A stretch of DNA of 34,255 bases from contig CALXTY010000005.1 of NCBI GenBank assembly GCA_944391535.1, positions 1-34,255 of the forward strand. Reading direction: 5' to 3'. Shown here piece by piece: positions 1 to 8,834 of the stretch. How positions within the stretch are numbered: position 1 is the first letter of the stretch; every line of letters begins with the position of its first letter. The position numbers and the translations under genes are program-made. The notes beneath the pieces were generated by a model. That model saw only the letters and a program-made list of their open reading frames with translations, ran no database searches and had not been told where the DNA came from. The stretch is from an uncultured Alphaproteobacteria bacterium (GTDB lineage: Bacteria; Pseudomonadota; Alphaproteobacteria; CAAGCB01; CAG-977).

Positions 1-3000
1 ACCAGCTTGCAGGACACTTTGGCTGACGGATTGACCGTCTTTAAGTCGTAAATCAACTGCGCCAAGTCCTCAATCGAGTAAATGTCGTGATGCGGCGGCG
101 GAGAAATCAAAGAAACACCGCTGACCGTATGACGGATTCGAGCGATTTCCTCGGTCACTTTATGCGCCGGCAACTGCCCGCCTTCCCCCGGCTTTGCGCC
201 CTGAGCCAACTTAATCTGCAATTCTTCGGCATTGACCAGATACTCGGTCGTCACGCCGAAACGACCGGAAGCAATCTGCTTGATTTTGGAACATAAGTCG
301 TCTCCGTCCGCGCGACTGTGGTAACGATACGGATCTTCGCCGCCTTCCCCTGAATTGCTGCGCCCGCCGATCCGGTTCATCGCTATCGCAATCGTTTCAT
401 GAGTCTCCCTGTTGATCGACCCCATGGACATTGCGGCGGAAACAAAACGCTTCATGATGTTTTCCACCGGTTCGACTTCATCAATATTGATCGGATTCGT
501 CTGCTTGAAACTCAACAAATGACGCAACGTCAACGGATCGCGTTGATCGATCATCTTGCTGTACTCTTTATATAAAGCGTAATCGTTTTCCCGAACGGCC
601 TTACGCAACTTCATCGCCGCCTGCGGCGTCCATAAATGTTCTTCGCCGCCTTTTTGCAAACGGTAATACCCGCCGACATCAAGCGTCTGATCCGATCCGA
701 ACGCTTTGGCATGGCGCGCCGCACATTCGTCCGCGATTTCGTCCAAACCGATGCCCCCGATCGCCGAAGACGTTCCGGTAAAATATTCGTCAACCAATTT
801 AAAATCCAACCCGACCGCTTCGAAGACCTGCGATCCCCAGAAACTGCGCACGGTCGAAATTCCGACACGGCTGAAGCATTTTAACAGCCCTTTCTTTAAA
901 GCCGTCATATAGGCGCTGACCGCTTCTTCGGGGGTTTTTGCTTTTTCAAGCATATTGCTTTCGGCCATGACGCGAACCGTCTGCAATGCCGTCACGGGGC
1001 AAACCGCATTGGCGCCGAACGCAATCAACAAAGCAAAATGAATCACTTCTCTGGCTTCACCCGTTTCAATCACGATTCCCGCTTTATAGCGCACGCCTTT
1101 GCGAATTAAAGCGTGATGCAACCCCGACACCGCCAGCAAAGACGGAATCGGCGCGTGTTTCTGATCAAAGCCCAAATCGCTTAAAATCAGGATGTCGGCA
1201 CCTTCGTTAATCGCTTTTTCGGCCTGATCCGCCAAATCGTCCAAAGCCTTTTTCAATCCTTTGCCGCCTTCGGCGACAGGATAGACGGCTTTCAGGCGCA
1301 CGGACTTGACATCTTCGTTCGAGATCTTTTCCAAATGTGCCAGAGATTCTTTTTCCAACAACGGGGAACTAAGCTTCAACCGTCTGAAATGAGCCGCCGT
1401 TTCCGTCAACAGGTTGCGTTCGCGCCCCAAAAAGCTCATTAAAGACATGACCAGTTCTTCGCGTAAAGGATCGATCGGCGGATTGGTCACCTGAGCAAAC
1501 TGCTGCTTAAAGTAATTAAACAACAACTGCGGCCGTTCGGACAACACCGCAAGCGGCGCGTCAAATCCCATCGACCCGACCGGTTCCTGAGCATTGGACG
1601 CCATCGGATTCATAATCAGTTTCAATTCTTCGTCCGTATAGCCGAAGACGTTTTGCGTTTTCAGCAAATGTTCGTAATCCGTACTTGAATCGTATTGCGG
1701 CGCATACAGGTTATGCAGCTGCATACGGTTGTCGCGCACCCAGTGACGATACGGACTTTGTCTTGAGATTTTTCCTTTGATTTCGCTGTCGGAAACGATT
1801 CGATGCTGTCTTAAATCGACCAGAAACATTTTTCCGGGCGTCAGCTTTCCCTGCAAGCGCACGTTTTCCGGCGCCACATCGACAACGCCCGTTTCGGACG
1901 CCATGATCACGCACCCGTCTTTGGTCACCGTATAGCGGCAAGGACGCAAACCGTTTCTGTCCAACAAGCCGCCGATATACGTTTTACCGTCCGTAAAGAC
2001 CATGGCCGCCGGTCCGTCCCACGGTTCCATCATCGCCGCGTGATATTCATAGAAAGCTCTTTTATCTTCGCTCATCACGAATTTGTCGCCGAACGCTTCG
2101 GGAACCATCATCATCATGGCGTGCGGAACGGATCTGCCGGCGGAGATCAACAATTCCAAGACATTATCGAAAATCATCGTATCCGAGCCGGTTTCGTCAA
2201 CGACCGGTTTGATTTTTTCTATATCGGCGCCGAAAGCGTCACACGCCAAAGCGGGTTCCATGGAACGGATATGATTGACGTTGCCGCGCAAGGTATTGAT
2301 TTCGCCGTTATGCGCGACATAACGAAACGGCTGAGCCATGCGCCATGTCGGCAACGTATTGGTGCTGTAGCGCGAATGCGCGATACAAAAAGCCACCGAG
2401 AAATCGGGATCTTGCAGATCTTTATAAAAAGCCGACAGATGCGACCCCGTCACCAATCCTTTATAAACAATCGTGCGCGCGGACAGACTGCACACATAAA
2501 ACTGAGAAAGATCCTTGTCCTTTATCGCCTTGACCGCGTTTTCGACTTCGCGGCGGATCACATACAATTTGCGAACGAATTCGGATTCGCTTGCCGAAGG
2601 CCACGCGACAAACACCTGTTTAAAGACGGGCACGCTTCTTGCCGCCAATTCCCCCAGATAAGAAGAATCCGTTTCGACATTTCTTTCCCCCAGAAAACGG
2701 CACCCTTCTTTTTCCGCGGTTTCGCGAAAGATCCTCATGCACCAATCGGCGGCTTCCGGATCTTGCGGCAAAAACAGTTGACCGACCGCGTATTCTCCCG
2801 TTTTAGGCAGACTGAACGGGACGACTTTTCTGAAAAAAGCGTCCGGCAGCTGCAACATCAGCCCCGCCCCGTCACTGGTCTTACGGTCGGCTCCGATCGC
2901 GCAACGGTGTTCCAGATTGCCTAAAATCGTCACCCCTTTTTCGACCAAAGAATGAACCGGTTTGGCATCTAATTTGACAATAAAACCGATCCCGCAACTG

Positions 3001-3089
3001 TCATGATCGTTTTTCGGATCATACAACCCCAATCCGACAGGATCGCCGGCTTTGTTGCGATCAAAAGCGCGCATTGACGGATCAACCAT
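1..3089 (-). CDS. gltB: Glutamate synthase large subunit (partial, C-terminus outside window)
   Basis: Large (alpha) subunit of NADPH-dependent glutamate synthase, which makes two glutamates from glutamine and 2-oxoglutarate in the cytoplasm. About 1029 codons are visible and the frame stays open to the window edge. The start ATG at 3089 lies behind a strong AAGGAGG. Residues 28-34 read DHDSCGI; Cys32 is the expected N-terminal nucleophile of the class II glutamine amidotransferase domain, so a 31-residue propeptide would be removed. Further motifs include the glutaminase block around YVAHNGEINTLRGN, then the central domain and the start of the FMN domain (GGRSNSGEGGED, SPPPHHDIYS). The cluster-binding cysteines and the gltD partner lie outside the window. 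The 85-base gap to aat suggests a separate transcript start. Identification is very secure. Confidence 0.97.
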   Translation of the reverse strand, partial: MVDPSMRAFDRNKAGDPVGLGLYDPKNDHDSCGIGFIVKLDAKPVHSLVEKGVTILGNLEHRCAIGADRKTSDGAGLMLQLPDAFFRKVVPFSLPKTGEYAVGQLFLPQDPEAADWCMRIFRETAEKEGCRFLGERNVETDSSYLGELAARSVPVFKQVFVAWPSASESEFVRKLYVIRREVENAVKAIKDKDLSQFYVCSLSARTIVYKGLVTGSHLSAFYKDLQDPDFSVAFCIAHSRYSTNTLPTWRMAQPFRYVAHNGEINTLRGNVNHIRSMEPALACDAFGADIEKIKPVVDETGSDTMIFDNVLELLISAGRSVPHAMMMMVPEAFGDKFVMSEDKRAFYEYHAAMMEPWDGPAAMVFTDGKTYIGGLLDRNGLRPCRYTVTKDGCVIMASETGVVDVAPENVRLQGKLTPGKMFLVDLRQHRIVSDSEIKGKISRQSPYRHWVRDNRMQLHNLYAPQYDSSTDYEHLLKTQNVFGYTDEELKLIMNPMASNAQEPVGSMGFDAPLAVLSERPQLLFNYFKQQFAQVTNPPIDPLREELVMSLMSFLGRERNLLTETAAHFRRLKLSSPLLEKESLAHLEKISNEDVKSVRLKAVYPVAEGGKGLKKALDDLADQAEKAINEGADILILSDLGFDQKHAPIPSLLAVSGLHHALIRKGVRYKAGIVIETGEAREVIHFALLIAFGANAVCPVTALQTVRVMAESNMLEKAKTPEEAVSAYMTALKKGLLKCFSRVGISTVRSFWGSQVFEAVGLDFKLVDEYFTGTSSAIGGIGLDEIADECAARHAKAFGSDQTLDVGGYYRLQKGGEEHLWTPQAAMKLRKAVRENDYALYKEYSKMIDQRDPLTLRHLLSFKQTNPINIDEVEPVENIMKRFVSAAMSMGSINRETHETIAIAMNRIGGRSNSGEGGEDPYRYHSRADGDDLCSKIKQIASGRFGVTTEYLVNAEELQIKLAQGAKPGEGGQLPAHKVTEEIARIRHTVSGVSLISPPPHHDIYSIEDLAQLIYDLKTVNPSAKVSCKL

Positions 3090-3174
3090 CTTGACCTCCT
3101 TTTTATGTCAGGAAAAATACGCGGGGATAATAAAACTTTTTCATTGATCCGCCTATAAAAAAATAAAGAGATCC

Positions 3175-3768
3175 CTATTTTTTTTCAGATCCGAAATCAG
3201 CTTTTACCTTCAAAGCTTTTCTTAACAATTTCAAATATTCCTTTTGCGGAATTTCAATCGCCCCGAAACGCGCCAGATGAGGCGTAATAAATTGTGTATC
3301 CAACAAAGAAAATCCGCTTTGTTTCAAGCGATCGACCAAAGCGCACAACGCCACTTTCGAAGCGTCCGTTTTTTTGGAAAACATGCTTTCTCCGAAAAAA
3401 GCGCCGCCCAAGCAAACGCCGTATAAACCGCCGACCAATTCTTGATCCTGCCAACATTCGACACTGTGCGCAAACCCCAAATCAAACAAAGTGCAATACG
3501 CTTCAAAGATCTGTCGATTGATCCATGTTTCTTTTCGGTCAGCACAATTTTGAACGACTTTGGCAAAAGCGGTGTCAAACTTTACTTCAAAAACATTTTT
3601 GCGGATCACGCGGCGCAAAGAATGAGAAACATGAAAAGTTTCCAAAGGCAAAATCCCTCTGTTTACGGGTTCCACCCAAAAAAAACGAGGATCGTTTTTG
3701 TCTTCGGCCATAGGAAAGACCCCCGCCGAATAAGCCATTAATAACGTGCGGGGGTCTAACTCAGTCAT
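3175..3768 (-). CDS. aat: Leucyl/phenylalanyl-tRNA--protein transferase
   Basis: Transfers Leu or Phe from aminoacyl-tRNA to proteins with N-terminal Arg or Lys, marking them for ClpS/ClpAP degradation (N-end rule). The 197-residue length is normal for the short alphaproteobacterial form. Visible family blocks are the N-terminal LLMAYSAGVFPMAED, then WINRQIFEAYCTLFDLGFAHSVE, GGLYGVCLGGAFFGESMFS and the C-terminal LLDTQFITPHLARFGAIEI. The ATG overlaps the accC stop by one base (3768), which implies translational coupling as the last gene of the aroQ-accB-accC-aat operon. No clear terminator is seen in the 85 bases before gltB, so read-through is possible. Confidence 0.96.
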   Translation of the reverse strand: MTELDPRTLLMAYSAGVFPMAEDKNDPRFFWVEPVNRGILPLETFHVSHSLRRVIRKNVFEVKFDTAFAKVVQNCADRKETWINRQIFEAYCTLFDLGFAHSVECWQDQELVGGLYGVCLGGAFFGESMFSKKTDASKVALCALVDRLKQSGFSLLDTQFITPHLARFGAIEIPQKEYLKLLRKALKVKADFGSEKK

Positions 3769-5126
3769 TATTTATTTTCTTTTTCTTCGTGATTTTTCAG
3801 GAATTTTTCCAACCAGTGAATATTATAGTTTCCATCAACAAAATCCGGTGTGGAAATAATCTCGTTATGTAAAGGCAGTGTTGTTTTCACGCCTTCGATC
3901 ACGAATTCGTCAATCGCCCGATGCAAGCGCATCAAACAGCCGTTTCTGGTTTTTCCGAACACGATCAGCTTGGCGATCATGCTGTCATAGAACGGCGGTA
4001 CCGTATAGCCGGTGTACATTCCCGAATCGACACGCGTCCATAATCCGCCCGGCGCATGCCACTGCTTGATCTTTCCGGGGAAAGGAACAAACGTGAACGG
4101 ATCTTCGGCGTTAATGCGGCATTCAATGGCGTGACCGTCAAAATGAATGTCGTCCTGCGTATAGTTCAAATGAGCTCCGCTGGCGACACGGATTTGTTCG
4201 CGAACCAGATCAATACCGGTAACCATTTCGGTAATCGGGTGTTCGACTTGCAAACGCGTATTCATTTCAATGAAATAAAATTCACCGTTTTCATACAGAA
4301 ATTCAATCGTTCCGACGTTGCTGTAGCCCAGCTTTTTCATCGCGTCCGTCACGATTTTACCGATTTTTTTGCGTTGTTCCGCGTTCAAAGCCGGACAAGG
4401 CGTTTCTTCCAACACCTTTTGATTTTTACGCTGCATGGAACAATCGCGTTCGCCTAAATGAACGACATTTCCGTACTTATCCGCCAAAATTTGCATTTCG
4501 ACATGACGCGGATTTTCCAAATACTTTTCGATGTAGACTTCGTCACTGGTAAAGGAAGCTTTGGCTTCGGCGCGCGCCTGAGCATAAGCTTCAGGCAATT
4601 CTTCGGCATTCCGCGCGATGCGCATTCCTTTACCGCCGCCGCCGGCCGTTGCTTTGATCAAGACGGGATAGCCCATTTGAGCGGACACTTCCAAAGCGTC
4701 TTCGACCGTATCGACCGCGCCGTCAGAACCCGGGACGACCGGCAATCCGGAATCGATTGCGGCGCGTTTTGCCGTAATTTTATCTCCCATTTTGCGGATC
4801 ATTTCGGGAGAAGGTCCGATCCACGTCAAGCCGTGTTCTTCGACCATTTCGGCGAAATCGGCGTTTTCGGACAAAAAGCCGTACCCCGGATGAATGGCAT
4901 CGGCACCGGAAATCAAAGCCGCCGTAATGATTGCGGCTTTGTTTAAATAAGAATCCTTTCCTGCCGCCGGTCCGATACAGATGGCTTCATCGGCCATACG
5001 GACATGCATGGCATCGGCGTCCGCCGTAGAATGAACGGCGACCGTTTTAATGCCCATTTCGCGACAGGCTCTGTGAATGCGCAGAGCAATTTCTCCGCGG
5101 TTTGCGATTAAGACTTTTTCAAACAT
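3768..5126 (-). CDS. accC: Biotin carboxylase subunit of acetyl-CoA carboxylase
   Basis: ATP-dependent carboxylation of the biotin carried by AccB, the first half reaction of malonyl-CoA synthesis for fatty acids. The 452-residue length is standard. Domains in order are the N-terminal Rossmann-like domain ([20 protein letters not shown]), the ATP-grasp domain with the glycine loop [12 protein letters not shown] near residues 160-170 and [16 protein letters not shown], the metal and bicarbonate site [18 protein letters not shown] near 290, and the C-terminal biotin carboxylase domain (ECRINAEDP). It starts two bases after the accB stop and overlaps aat by one base, so it is the middle of a tightly coupled operon. 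No missing active-site residues were noticed. Confidence 0.98.
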   Translation of the reverse strand: MFEKVLIANRGEIALRIHRACREMGIKTVAVHSTADADAMHVRMADEAICIGPAAGKDSYLNKAAIITAALISGADAIHPGYGFLSENADFAEMVEEHGLTWIGPSPEMIRKMGDKITAKRAAIDSGLPVVPGSDGAVDTVEDALEVSAQMGYPVLIKATAGGGGKGMRIARNAEELPEAYAQARAEAKASFTSDEVYIEKYLENPRHVEMQILADKYGNVVHLGERDCSMQRKNQKVLEETPCPALNAEQRKKIGKIVTDAMKKLGYSNVGTIEFLYENGEFYFIEMNTRLQVEHPITEMVTGIDLVREQIRVASGAHLNYTQDDIHFDGHAIECRINAEDPFTFVPFPGKIKQWHAPGGLWTRVDSGMYTGYTVPPFYDSMIAKLIVFGKTRNGCLMRLHRAIDEFVIEGVKTTLPLHNEIISTPDFVDGNYNIHWLEKFLKNHEEKENK

Positions 5127-5128
5127 GC

Positions 5129-5596
5129 TTATTCCAAAATCAACAAAGGCTGGTCATATTCGACCGGGGAACGATCGGAAACCAGAATCTGGACAACTTT
5201 ACCGGATCTGGGCGCTTTAACCGGATTAAAGGTTTTCATCGCTTCGACCAGGAACAACGTTTGATCGGCGGAAACAGTGTCACCGACAGAAACGTACGGA
5301 GCGGCATTGGGTTCCGGAGCCGTATAGACGACACCGACCATCGGGGATTTGACCGGTTCGCCTTTGATTTGCGTTTCGCTCTGAGCGCTCGGAGCCGCGG
5401 GGGCAGCTGCAGGAGCCGCCGATGCAGCGGGAACGGTCGCCGCCACGGGAGCGGCCGTCACAAAACCGGACGCCGGAATACGCGTTACGCGCAAACGCAA
5501 ACCTTCCGTATCATATTCAATTTCAGCCAGCTCGTGTTCATTGATGAGCTTGGCTAAATCTTCGACTAAAGTTGTATCATACGTAGATTTTGACAT
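5129..5596 (-). CDS. accB: Biotin carboxyl carrier protein of acetyl-CoA carboxylase
   Basis: Carries carboxybiotin between AccC and the carboxyltransferase. The 155-residue protein has an N-terminal interaction region (1-40), an Ala/Pro-rich flexible linker (about 45-75) and a C-terminal biotinyl domain. The biotinylation site is Lys121 in VEAMKTFN; the Phe after Thr replaces the commoner Met and is a tolerated variant. An AGGGA motif precedes the ATG. The gene lies 12 bases after aroQ and two bases before accC, the usual arrangement in many Alphaproteobacteria. Confidence 0.97.
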   Translation of the reverse strand: MSKSTYDTTLVEDLAKLINEHELAEIEYDTEGLRLRVTRIPASGFVTAAPVAATVPAASAAPAAAPAAPSAQSETQIKGEPVKSPMVGVVYTAPEPNAAPYVSVGDTVSADQTLFLVEAMKTFNPVKAPRSGKVVQILVSDRSPVEYDQPLLILE

Positions 5597-5608
5597 AGAA
5601 ATAAATCC

Positions 5609-6043
5609 CTACTTAAAAAAAGAGGCCGCGGCCTCAAGAGCCAACAGATACCCTTGTTTGCCAAAGCCGCAAATCACGCCGTCAGCCGCTTTGGAAACAT
5701 AGGAGAAACGGCGAAATTCCTCCCGCCGATGAATATTAGACAGATGGACCTCCACCACCTTGATATCGCAGGCCAGCAAAGCGTCCAAAATCGCAACGGA
5801 AGTATGTGAATACGCAGCCGGATTAATAATGATCGCATCAAATTTTCCGCGGGCCTGTTGAATGGCCGACACAATTTCGCCTTCATGATTGCTTTGGAAA
5901 AAATCGATTTCCAAATCTAATGCCGTCGCTTTTTCCCGACAAGCCGTTTCAATATCGGACAAAGTCTCCGAACCGTAAATTTCCGGCTGTCTGGTTCCTA
6001 ACATATTCAAATTCGGACCGTTAATCACCAAAACGCGGCGCAT
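5609..6043 (-). CDS. aroQ: Type II 3-dehydroquinate dehydratase
   Basis: Dehydrates 3-dehydroquinate to 3-dehydroshikimate in the shikimate pathway. The 144-residue length fits the small dodecameric type II enzyme. The N-terminal [21 protein letters not shown] carries Arg18 and the catalytic Tyr23; [10 protein letters not shown] and [15 protein letters not shown] hold His80 and the catalytic-site His100. AAGGA lies just upstream of the ATG. It is the first gene of the aroQ-accB-accC-aat operon, and its promoter must lie in the 155-base divergent gap shared with the hook gene. No canonical sigma-70 promoter was clearly recognised there. Confidence 0.97.
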   Translation of the reverse strand: MRRVLVINGPNLNMLGTRQPEIYGSETLSDIETACREKATALDLEIDFFQSNHEGEIVSAIQQARGKFDAIIINPAAYSHTSVAILDALLACDIKVVEVHLSNIHRREEFRRFSYVSKAADGVICGFGKQGYLLALEAAASFFK

Positions 6044-6143
6044 AGTTTTCCTTCCGTTTTTAAAAAATACTTTTGTTTTATACCATTAAATTATTGTCAT
6101 TGCATTAAAATCATTCGATTGAACGTTTTTTTTATCTTTTTTT

Positions 6144-6159
6144 TGGCACAAATATTGCA
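6144..6159 (+). promoter_or_regulatory. Sigma-54 (RpoN) promoter for the hook gene
   Basis: TGGCAC at 6144-6149 and TTGCA at 6155-6159 are separated by five bases, which matches the -24/-12 RpoN consensus exactly, with correct GG-to-GC spacing. Transcription would begin about 6170, giving a leader of roughly 30 bases before the ATG at 6199. Late flagellar genes in Caulobacter and relatives are sigma-54 dependent, so site and gene agree. Confidence 0.85.
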
Positions 6160-6198
6160 TCATTAGCCTTGAGTTTTTCTTTTTTAAGGAGGCAAGCA

Positions 6199-7464
6199 AT
6201 GGCTTTAGGCACTTTTGTCACCAGCACAATGGGAATGCATTCTCAATCCCACGCTTTGGAACAGATCAGCGCAAACATTGCGAACGTCAATACGGTCGGT
6301 TATAAAAAAGTCGAAACGCGTTTTGAAACGCAAATGACTAAATTCAATGAAATCGGTACGGATTCTCACTTTTTTTCCGCAGGTGTCGTTGATCGACGCA
6401 TGGTTGATGTCGCCGGTATCCTGAATACGACTAACAGCCTCTACGATTTGGGAATCAGCGGACAAGGCTTTTTTATCTTAGGCGGAAAAGATCAAACCCT
6501 TTATTCCCGAGCCGGCGATTTTCAGGCAACCGCCATTACGCCAAGCGGATACCGAGCGCAAACCGTTACGTATTACCAACCGACGGAAAGTGGTGTCATC
6601 ACTCAATCCTCTCCGGCGAAATATTTCATAAACGCTTCGGGATATTACGTCATGGGCTGGAACTACAATAACGACAAAGAGGCATTTTCTTCCGATCTGG
6701 AACCGGTAATTATTTCCCCCATGGAATATTACCCCGGCCACGAAACAACGCAAATGTCGTTTAAAGGCAATATTGATTCAACCGCGACAGAAACTCAGTT
6801 ATTGAAATTTCCCATTTATGATAATGATTTCACACAACACAACATGATGATGAAATGGGAACCGCAAGATGATGCCAACACTTGGCTGGTCACCATCGAT
6901 ATTGACGGAGCCGCTGTCGGATCGGAGCCGATTAAAGTCACCTTTGATGAAAAAGCAAAATTAACATCTCCTGTTCCCTCAACCGATTTGCAAATCACTT
7001 GGGAAGACGGAACAACAAGCTCGGTTACTTTGGATTTGCAACATTTCACGCAATACGCAAACACCTTAAACGGAGAAGTCCTCTCCCAAGACGGGAAAGG
7101 TTTCGGCACGTTAGTCAGTTCTTCATGGGACGAAAACGGCATTCTGAACGCCACTTACAGCAACGGATCCAGCGTTCCCGTCTGCAAGGTCGCTTTGGCT
7201 CAGGTTCAAGTGCCCAACATGATGGAAGCCGTTTCCGGCAATATGTTCGCTTACAACGAAAACGTCGGAGATCTCGAAGTCGTCGATTTGCAAAACACTT
7301 TAACGGAAACAACCGTTCAAGGCGGAAAAATAGAATCGTCAAACGTCACTTTGGAAGAAGAATTTACCAACATGATCGTCACGCAACGCGCTTATTCCAG
7401 TAACGTGCAAACATTCACCGCCGCCAATGAAATGACGCAAGAAGCGATTAATATCTTAAGTTAA
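6199..7464 (+). CDS. flgE: Flagellar hook protein (FlgE type)
   Basis: Axial subunit of the flagellar hook, exported by the flagellar type III apparatus. With the start used here it has 421 residues. The N-terminal axial motif ANIANVNTVGYK is at 25-36 and the FlgE-type GQGFFIL block follows near residue 85. The C-terminus carries the matching helix (EEEFTNMIVTQRAYSSN...FTAANEMTQEAINIL), with the variable domain between. The ATG at 6199 is chosen because AAGGAGG lies eight bases upstream; a TTG 30 bases earlier sits at the predicted sigma-54 transcript start and cannot be the initiator. No other flagellar gene is visible, so it is transcribed alone. FlgF or FlgG is less likely given the length and the large middle domain. 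Confidence 0.9.
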   Translation: MALGTFVTSTMGMHSQSHALEQISANIANVNTVGYKKVETRFETQMTKFNEIGTDSHFFSAGVVDRRMVDVAGILNTTNSLYDLGISGQGFFILGGKDQTLYSRAGDFQATAITPSGYRAQTVTYYQPTESGVITQSSPAKYFINASGYYVMGWNYNNDKEAFSSDLEPVIISPMEYYPGHETTQMSFKGNIDSTATETQLLKFPIYDNDFTQHNMMMKWEPQDDANTWLVTIDIDGAAVGSEPIKVTFDEKAKLTSPVPSTDLQITWEDGTTSSVTLDLQHFTQYANTLNGEVLSQDGKGFGTLVSSSWDENGILNATYSNGSSVPVCKVALAQVQVPNMMEAVSGNMFAYNENVGDLEVVDLQNTLTETTVQGGKIESSNVTLEEEFTNMIVTQRAYSSNVQTFTAANEMTQEAINILS

Positions 7465-7470
7465 AAAAAA

Positions 7471-7496
7471 AGCCTTCCGCAGAAGGCTTTTTTATT
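7471..7496. terminator. Bidirectional intrinsic terminator between flgE and arcC
   Basis: A seven-base stem AGCCTTC/GAAGGCT (7471-7477 with 7482-7488) encloses loop CGCA. T runs follow on the plus strand and an A run precedes, so it can end both the hook transcript and the convergent carbamate kinase transcript. Confidence 0.9.
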
Positions 7497-7499
7497 TTT

Positions 7500-8423
7500 T
7501 TAATACATTTTAAATTCCGCACCTTTGCGAATAATCGTTCCGGCTTTGCCGTTCAGGATATCCAGAGCGTCTTCCAACCGTCCGACGGCACCGAATCCTT
7601 TTCCGGTATTGGCAAAACGGCAAACAGCTTCAACTTTCGGCCCCATAGAACCTTTTGCAAAACTGTATTCTTTTAATTTTTCCGGAGAGACTTCTTTGAT
7701 TTCTTTTTGATCCGGCGTGCCCCAGTCCAAAGCGATGGAAGGCGCATCGGTCAGGATCAACAACGCATCGGCATCAAGTTCGTCCGCCATAATCGAAGCG
7801 GACATATCCTTATCGATCACCGCTTCACTGCCTTCAAGCTTGCCTTGTTCGTTACGAATGACCGGAATGCCGCCGCCGCCGGAAGCAATTACCATCGCGC
7901 CGGAATCGACCAACTGACGAATCGTTTCGATTTCAACGATTTTCTTTGGCTGCGGAGACGGCACGACACGACGGAAATATTTACCGTCCGCGGCAATCGT
8001 CCACCCGCGTTCGACCGCTAATTTTTCAGCGGTTTCTTTATCATAAACGGGGCCGACAAATTTTCTGGGATCCGTATAAGCCGGATCTTTCGGATCGACT
8101 TCGGTTTGCGTAATAATATTGACGACCTGACGATCCGGCAAATCATTGCCGACACACTGAGCGACCATATAACCGATCATGCCCTGAGATTCCGCTCCCA
8201 ATACATCAAAGGGATACGGCGTGACATCTTTATACGCGTCCGCCTGCAAAGCCAGCAAACCGACCTGCGGTCCGTTGCCGTGCGTTAAAACAACATTATG
8301 TTCTTTTGCGATTTCGGCGACAGCTTTCGCCGCTATACGAACGTTTGCCATTTGAACATCGGCGTCTGCACGTTCGCCGCGGCGCAACAATGCATTTCCG
8401 CCCAATGCGATAACGACTTTCAT
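7500..8423 (-). CDS. arcC: Carbamate kinase
   Basis: Catalyses carbamoyl phosphate + ADP to ATP + carbamate/ammonia, usually the energy-yielding last step of arginine or citrulline (or purine-derived carbamoyl) fermentation. The 307-residue protein shows the amino-acid kinase fold: N-terminal VVIALGGNALL, THGNGPQVGLLALQ, the SQGMIGYM block, RRVVPSPQPK, ASGGGGIPV, the DKDMSASIMADELDADALLILTD nucleotide region, and C-terminal FAKGSMGPKVEA. AGGAG is placed for the ATG. No arcA or arcB is adjacent, so the source of carbamoyl phosphate cannot be told. The leader has terminator-like features (see separate entry). Confidence 0.97.
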   Translation of the reverse strand: MKVVIALGGNALLRRGERADADVQMANVRIAAKAVAEIAKEHNVVLTHGNGPQVGLLALQADAYKDVTPYPFDVLGAESQGMIGYMVAQCVGNDLPDRQVVNIITQTEVDPKDPAYTDPRKFVGPVYDKETAEKLAVERGWTIAADGKYFRRVVPSPQPKKIVEIETIRQLVDSGAMVIASGGGGIPVIRNEQGKLEGSEAVIDKDMSASIMADELDADALLILTDAPSIALDWGTPDQKEIKEVSPEKLKEYSFAKGSMGPKVEAVCRFANTGKGFGAVGRLEDALDILNGKAGTIIRKGAEFKMY

Positions 8424-8442
8424 AAATAAAACTCCTAACTCA

Positions 8443-8510
8443 ATAAAAAAAGAGCTTTTATGATAACCGTCTGTTTTTATGATGTAAACGTTAAAAAAAA
8501 AGAAGCTCTT
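8443..8510 (-). promoter_or_regulatory. Possible attenuator-like inverted repeat in arcC leader
   Basis: Read on the minus strand, AAGAGCTT (8510-8503) is complemented by AAGCTCTT (8457-8450), which is followed at once by a run of six T, as in an intrinsic terminator. The 45-base interval is long for a terminator loop and holds two copies of a TTTTATGAT-like word. It may be an attenuator or an operator pair, or chance in an AT-rich leader. Confidence 0.3.
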
Positions 8511-8751
8511 AAGTAAAAGAGATTTTTTTTATCTTCTCCGCAAATATCTACCTCCTTTTTTCTGAAATTCCTTTTAACAAAAAAAACAAACAATTTATTA
8601 ATTGTCATAAGGCCTTCAAAAAACTCAAAAAAAAACAAAACCCTTTTTAAGGGTATAAATTAAAAAACAAAACACAAAAATATTGAAACAAAGATAATAA
8701 CTTTTTATTATTTTCAACAAGTTAATTGTTACATTTTTATGACAAACATAT

Positions 8752-8764
8752 CCCCCCCCCCCCC
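8752..8764. repeat. Homopolymer of 13 C (candidate phase-variation tract)
   Basis: Thirteen consecutive C bases in otherwise AT-rich DNA, 70 bases upstream of the ATG and 39 bases upstream of the TATAAT box of a secreted surface-type protein. Tracts of this length slip readily during replication and are a classic switch for surface genes. Here a length change would alter spacing upstream of the promoter. Confidence 0.75.
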
Positions 8765-8803
8765 ATGTTTTTATGGCATAAATTTTTATTCTCTTAAAAA
8801 GAG

Positions 8804-8809
8804 TATAAT
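8804..8809 (+). promoter_or_regulatory. Putative -10 box of the cysteine-rich gene pair
   Basis: A perfect TATAAT, 25 bases before the start ATG at 8835. The place where a -35 box would lie (about 8781-8786, AATTTT) is poor. Expression may therefore depend on an upstream activator whose spacing is set by the C tract. Confidence 0.45.
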
Positions 8810-8834
8810 GAAATATCTTAAAAGGGGGATGATT

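Larger units (their letters stand above)
8424..8834 (+). other. AT-rich intergenic regulatory stretch before the cysteine-rich pair
   Basis: This gap of about 400 bases has no convincing gene. It contains the arcC leader, a small hairpin ACCCTT/AAGGGT at 8640-8654, the 13-C tract at 8752-8764, a CTCTT/AAGAG hairpin at 8791-8803 and a TATAAT box at 8804-8809. An open frame does run upstream from the cysteine-rich gene through the C tract (encoding Pro-Pro-Pro-Pro), but it has no ribosome-binding site and no signal-peptide logic. Confidence 0.6.

Noticed and set aside
2040-2924. Long open frame (294 codons) on the plus strand within gltB
   Set aside because: It is antisense to a clearly conserved GltB sequence, its product is rich in His, Arg and Phe without any domain logic, and no ribosome-binding site precedes it.
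4056-4946. Two consecutive plus-strand open frames opposite accC
   Set aside because: They lie wholly within the well-conserved accC gene and show no ribosome-binding sites or domain signals.
8739-8834. N-terminal extension of the first cysteine-rich gene through the C tract
   Set aside because: The signal peptide starts at 8835 behind a good ribosome-binding site, and the TATAAT box lies inside the extension, so it is promoter DNA.
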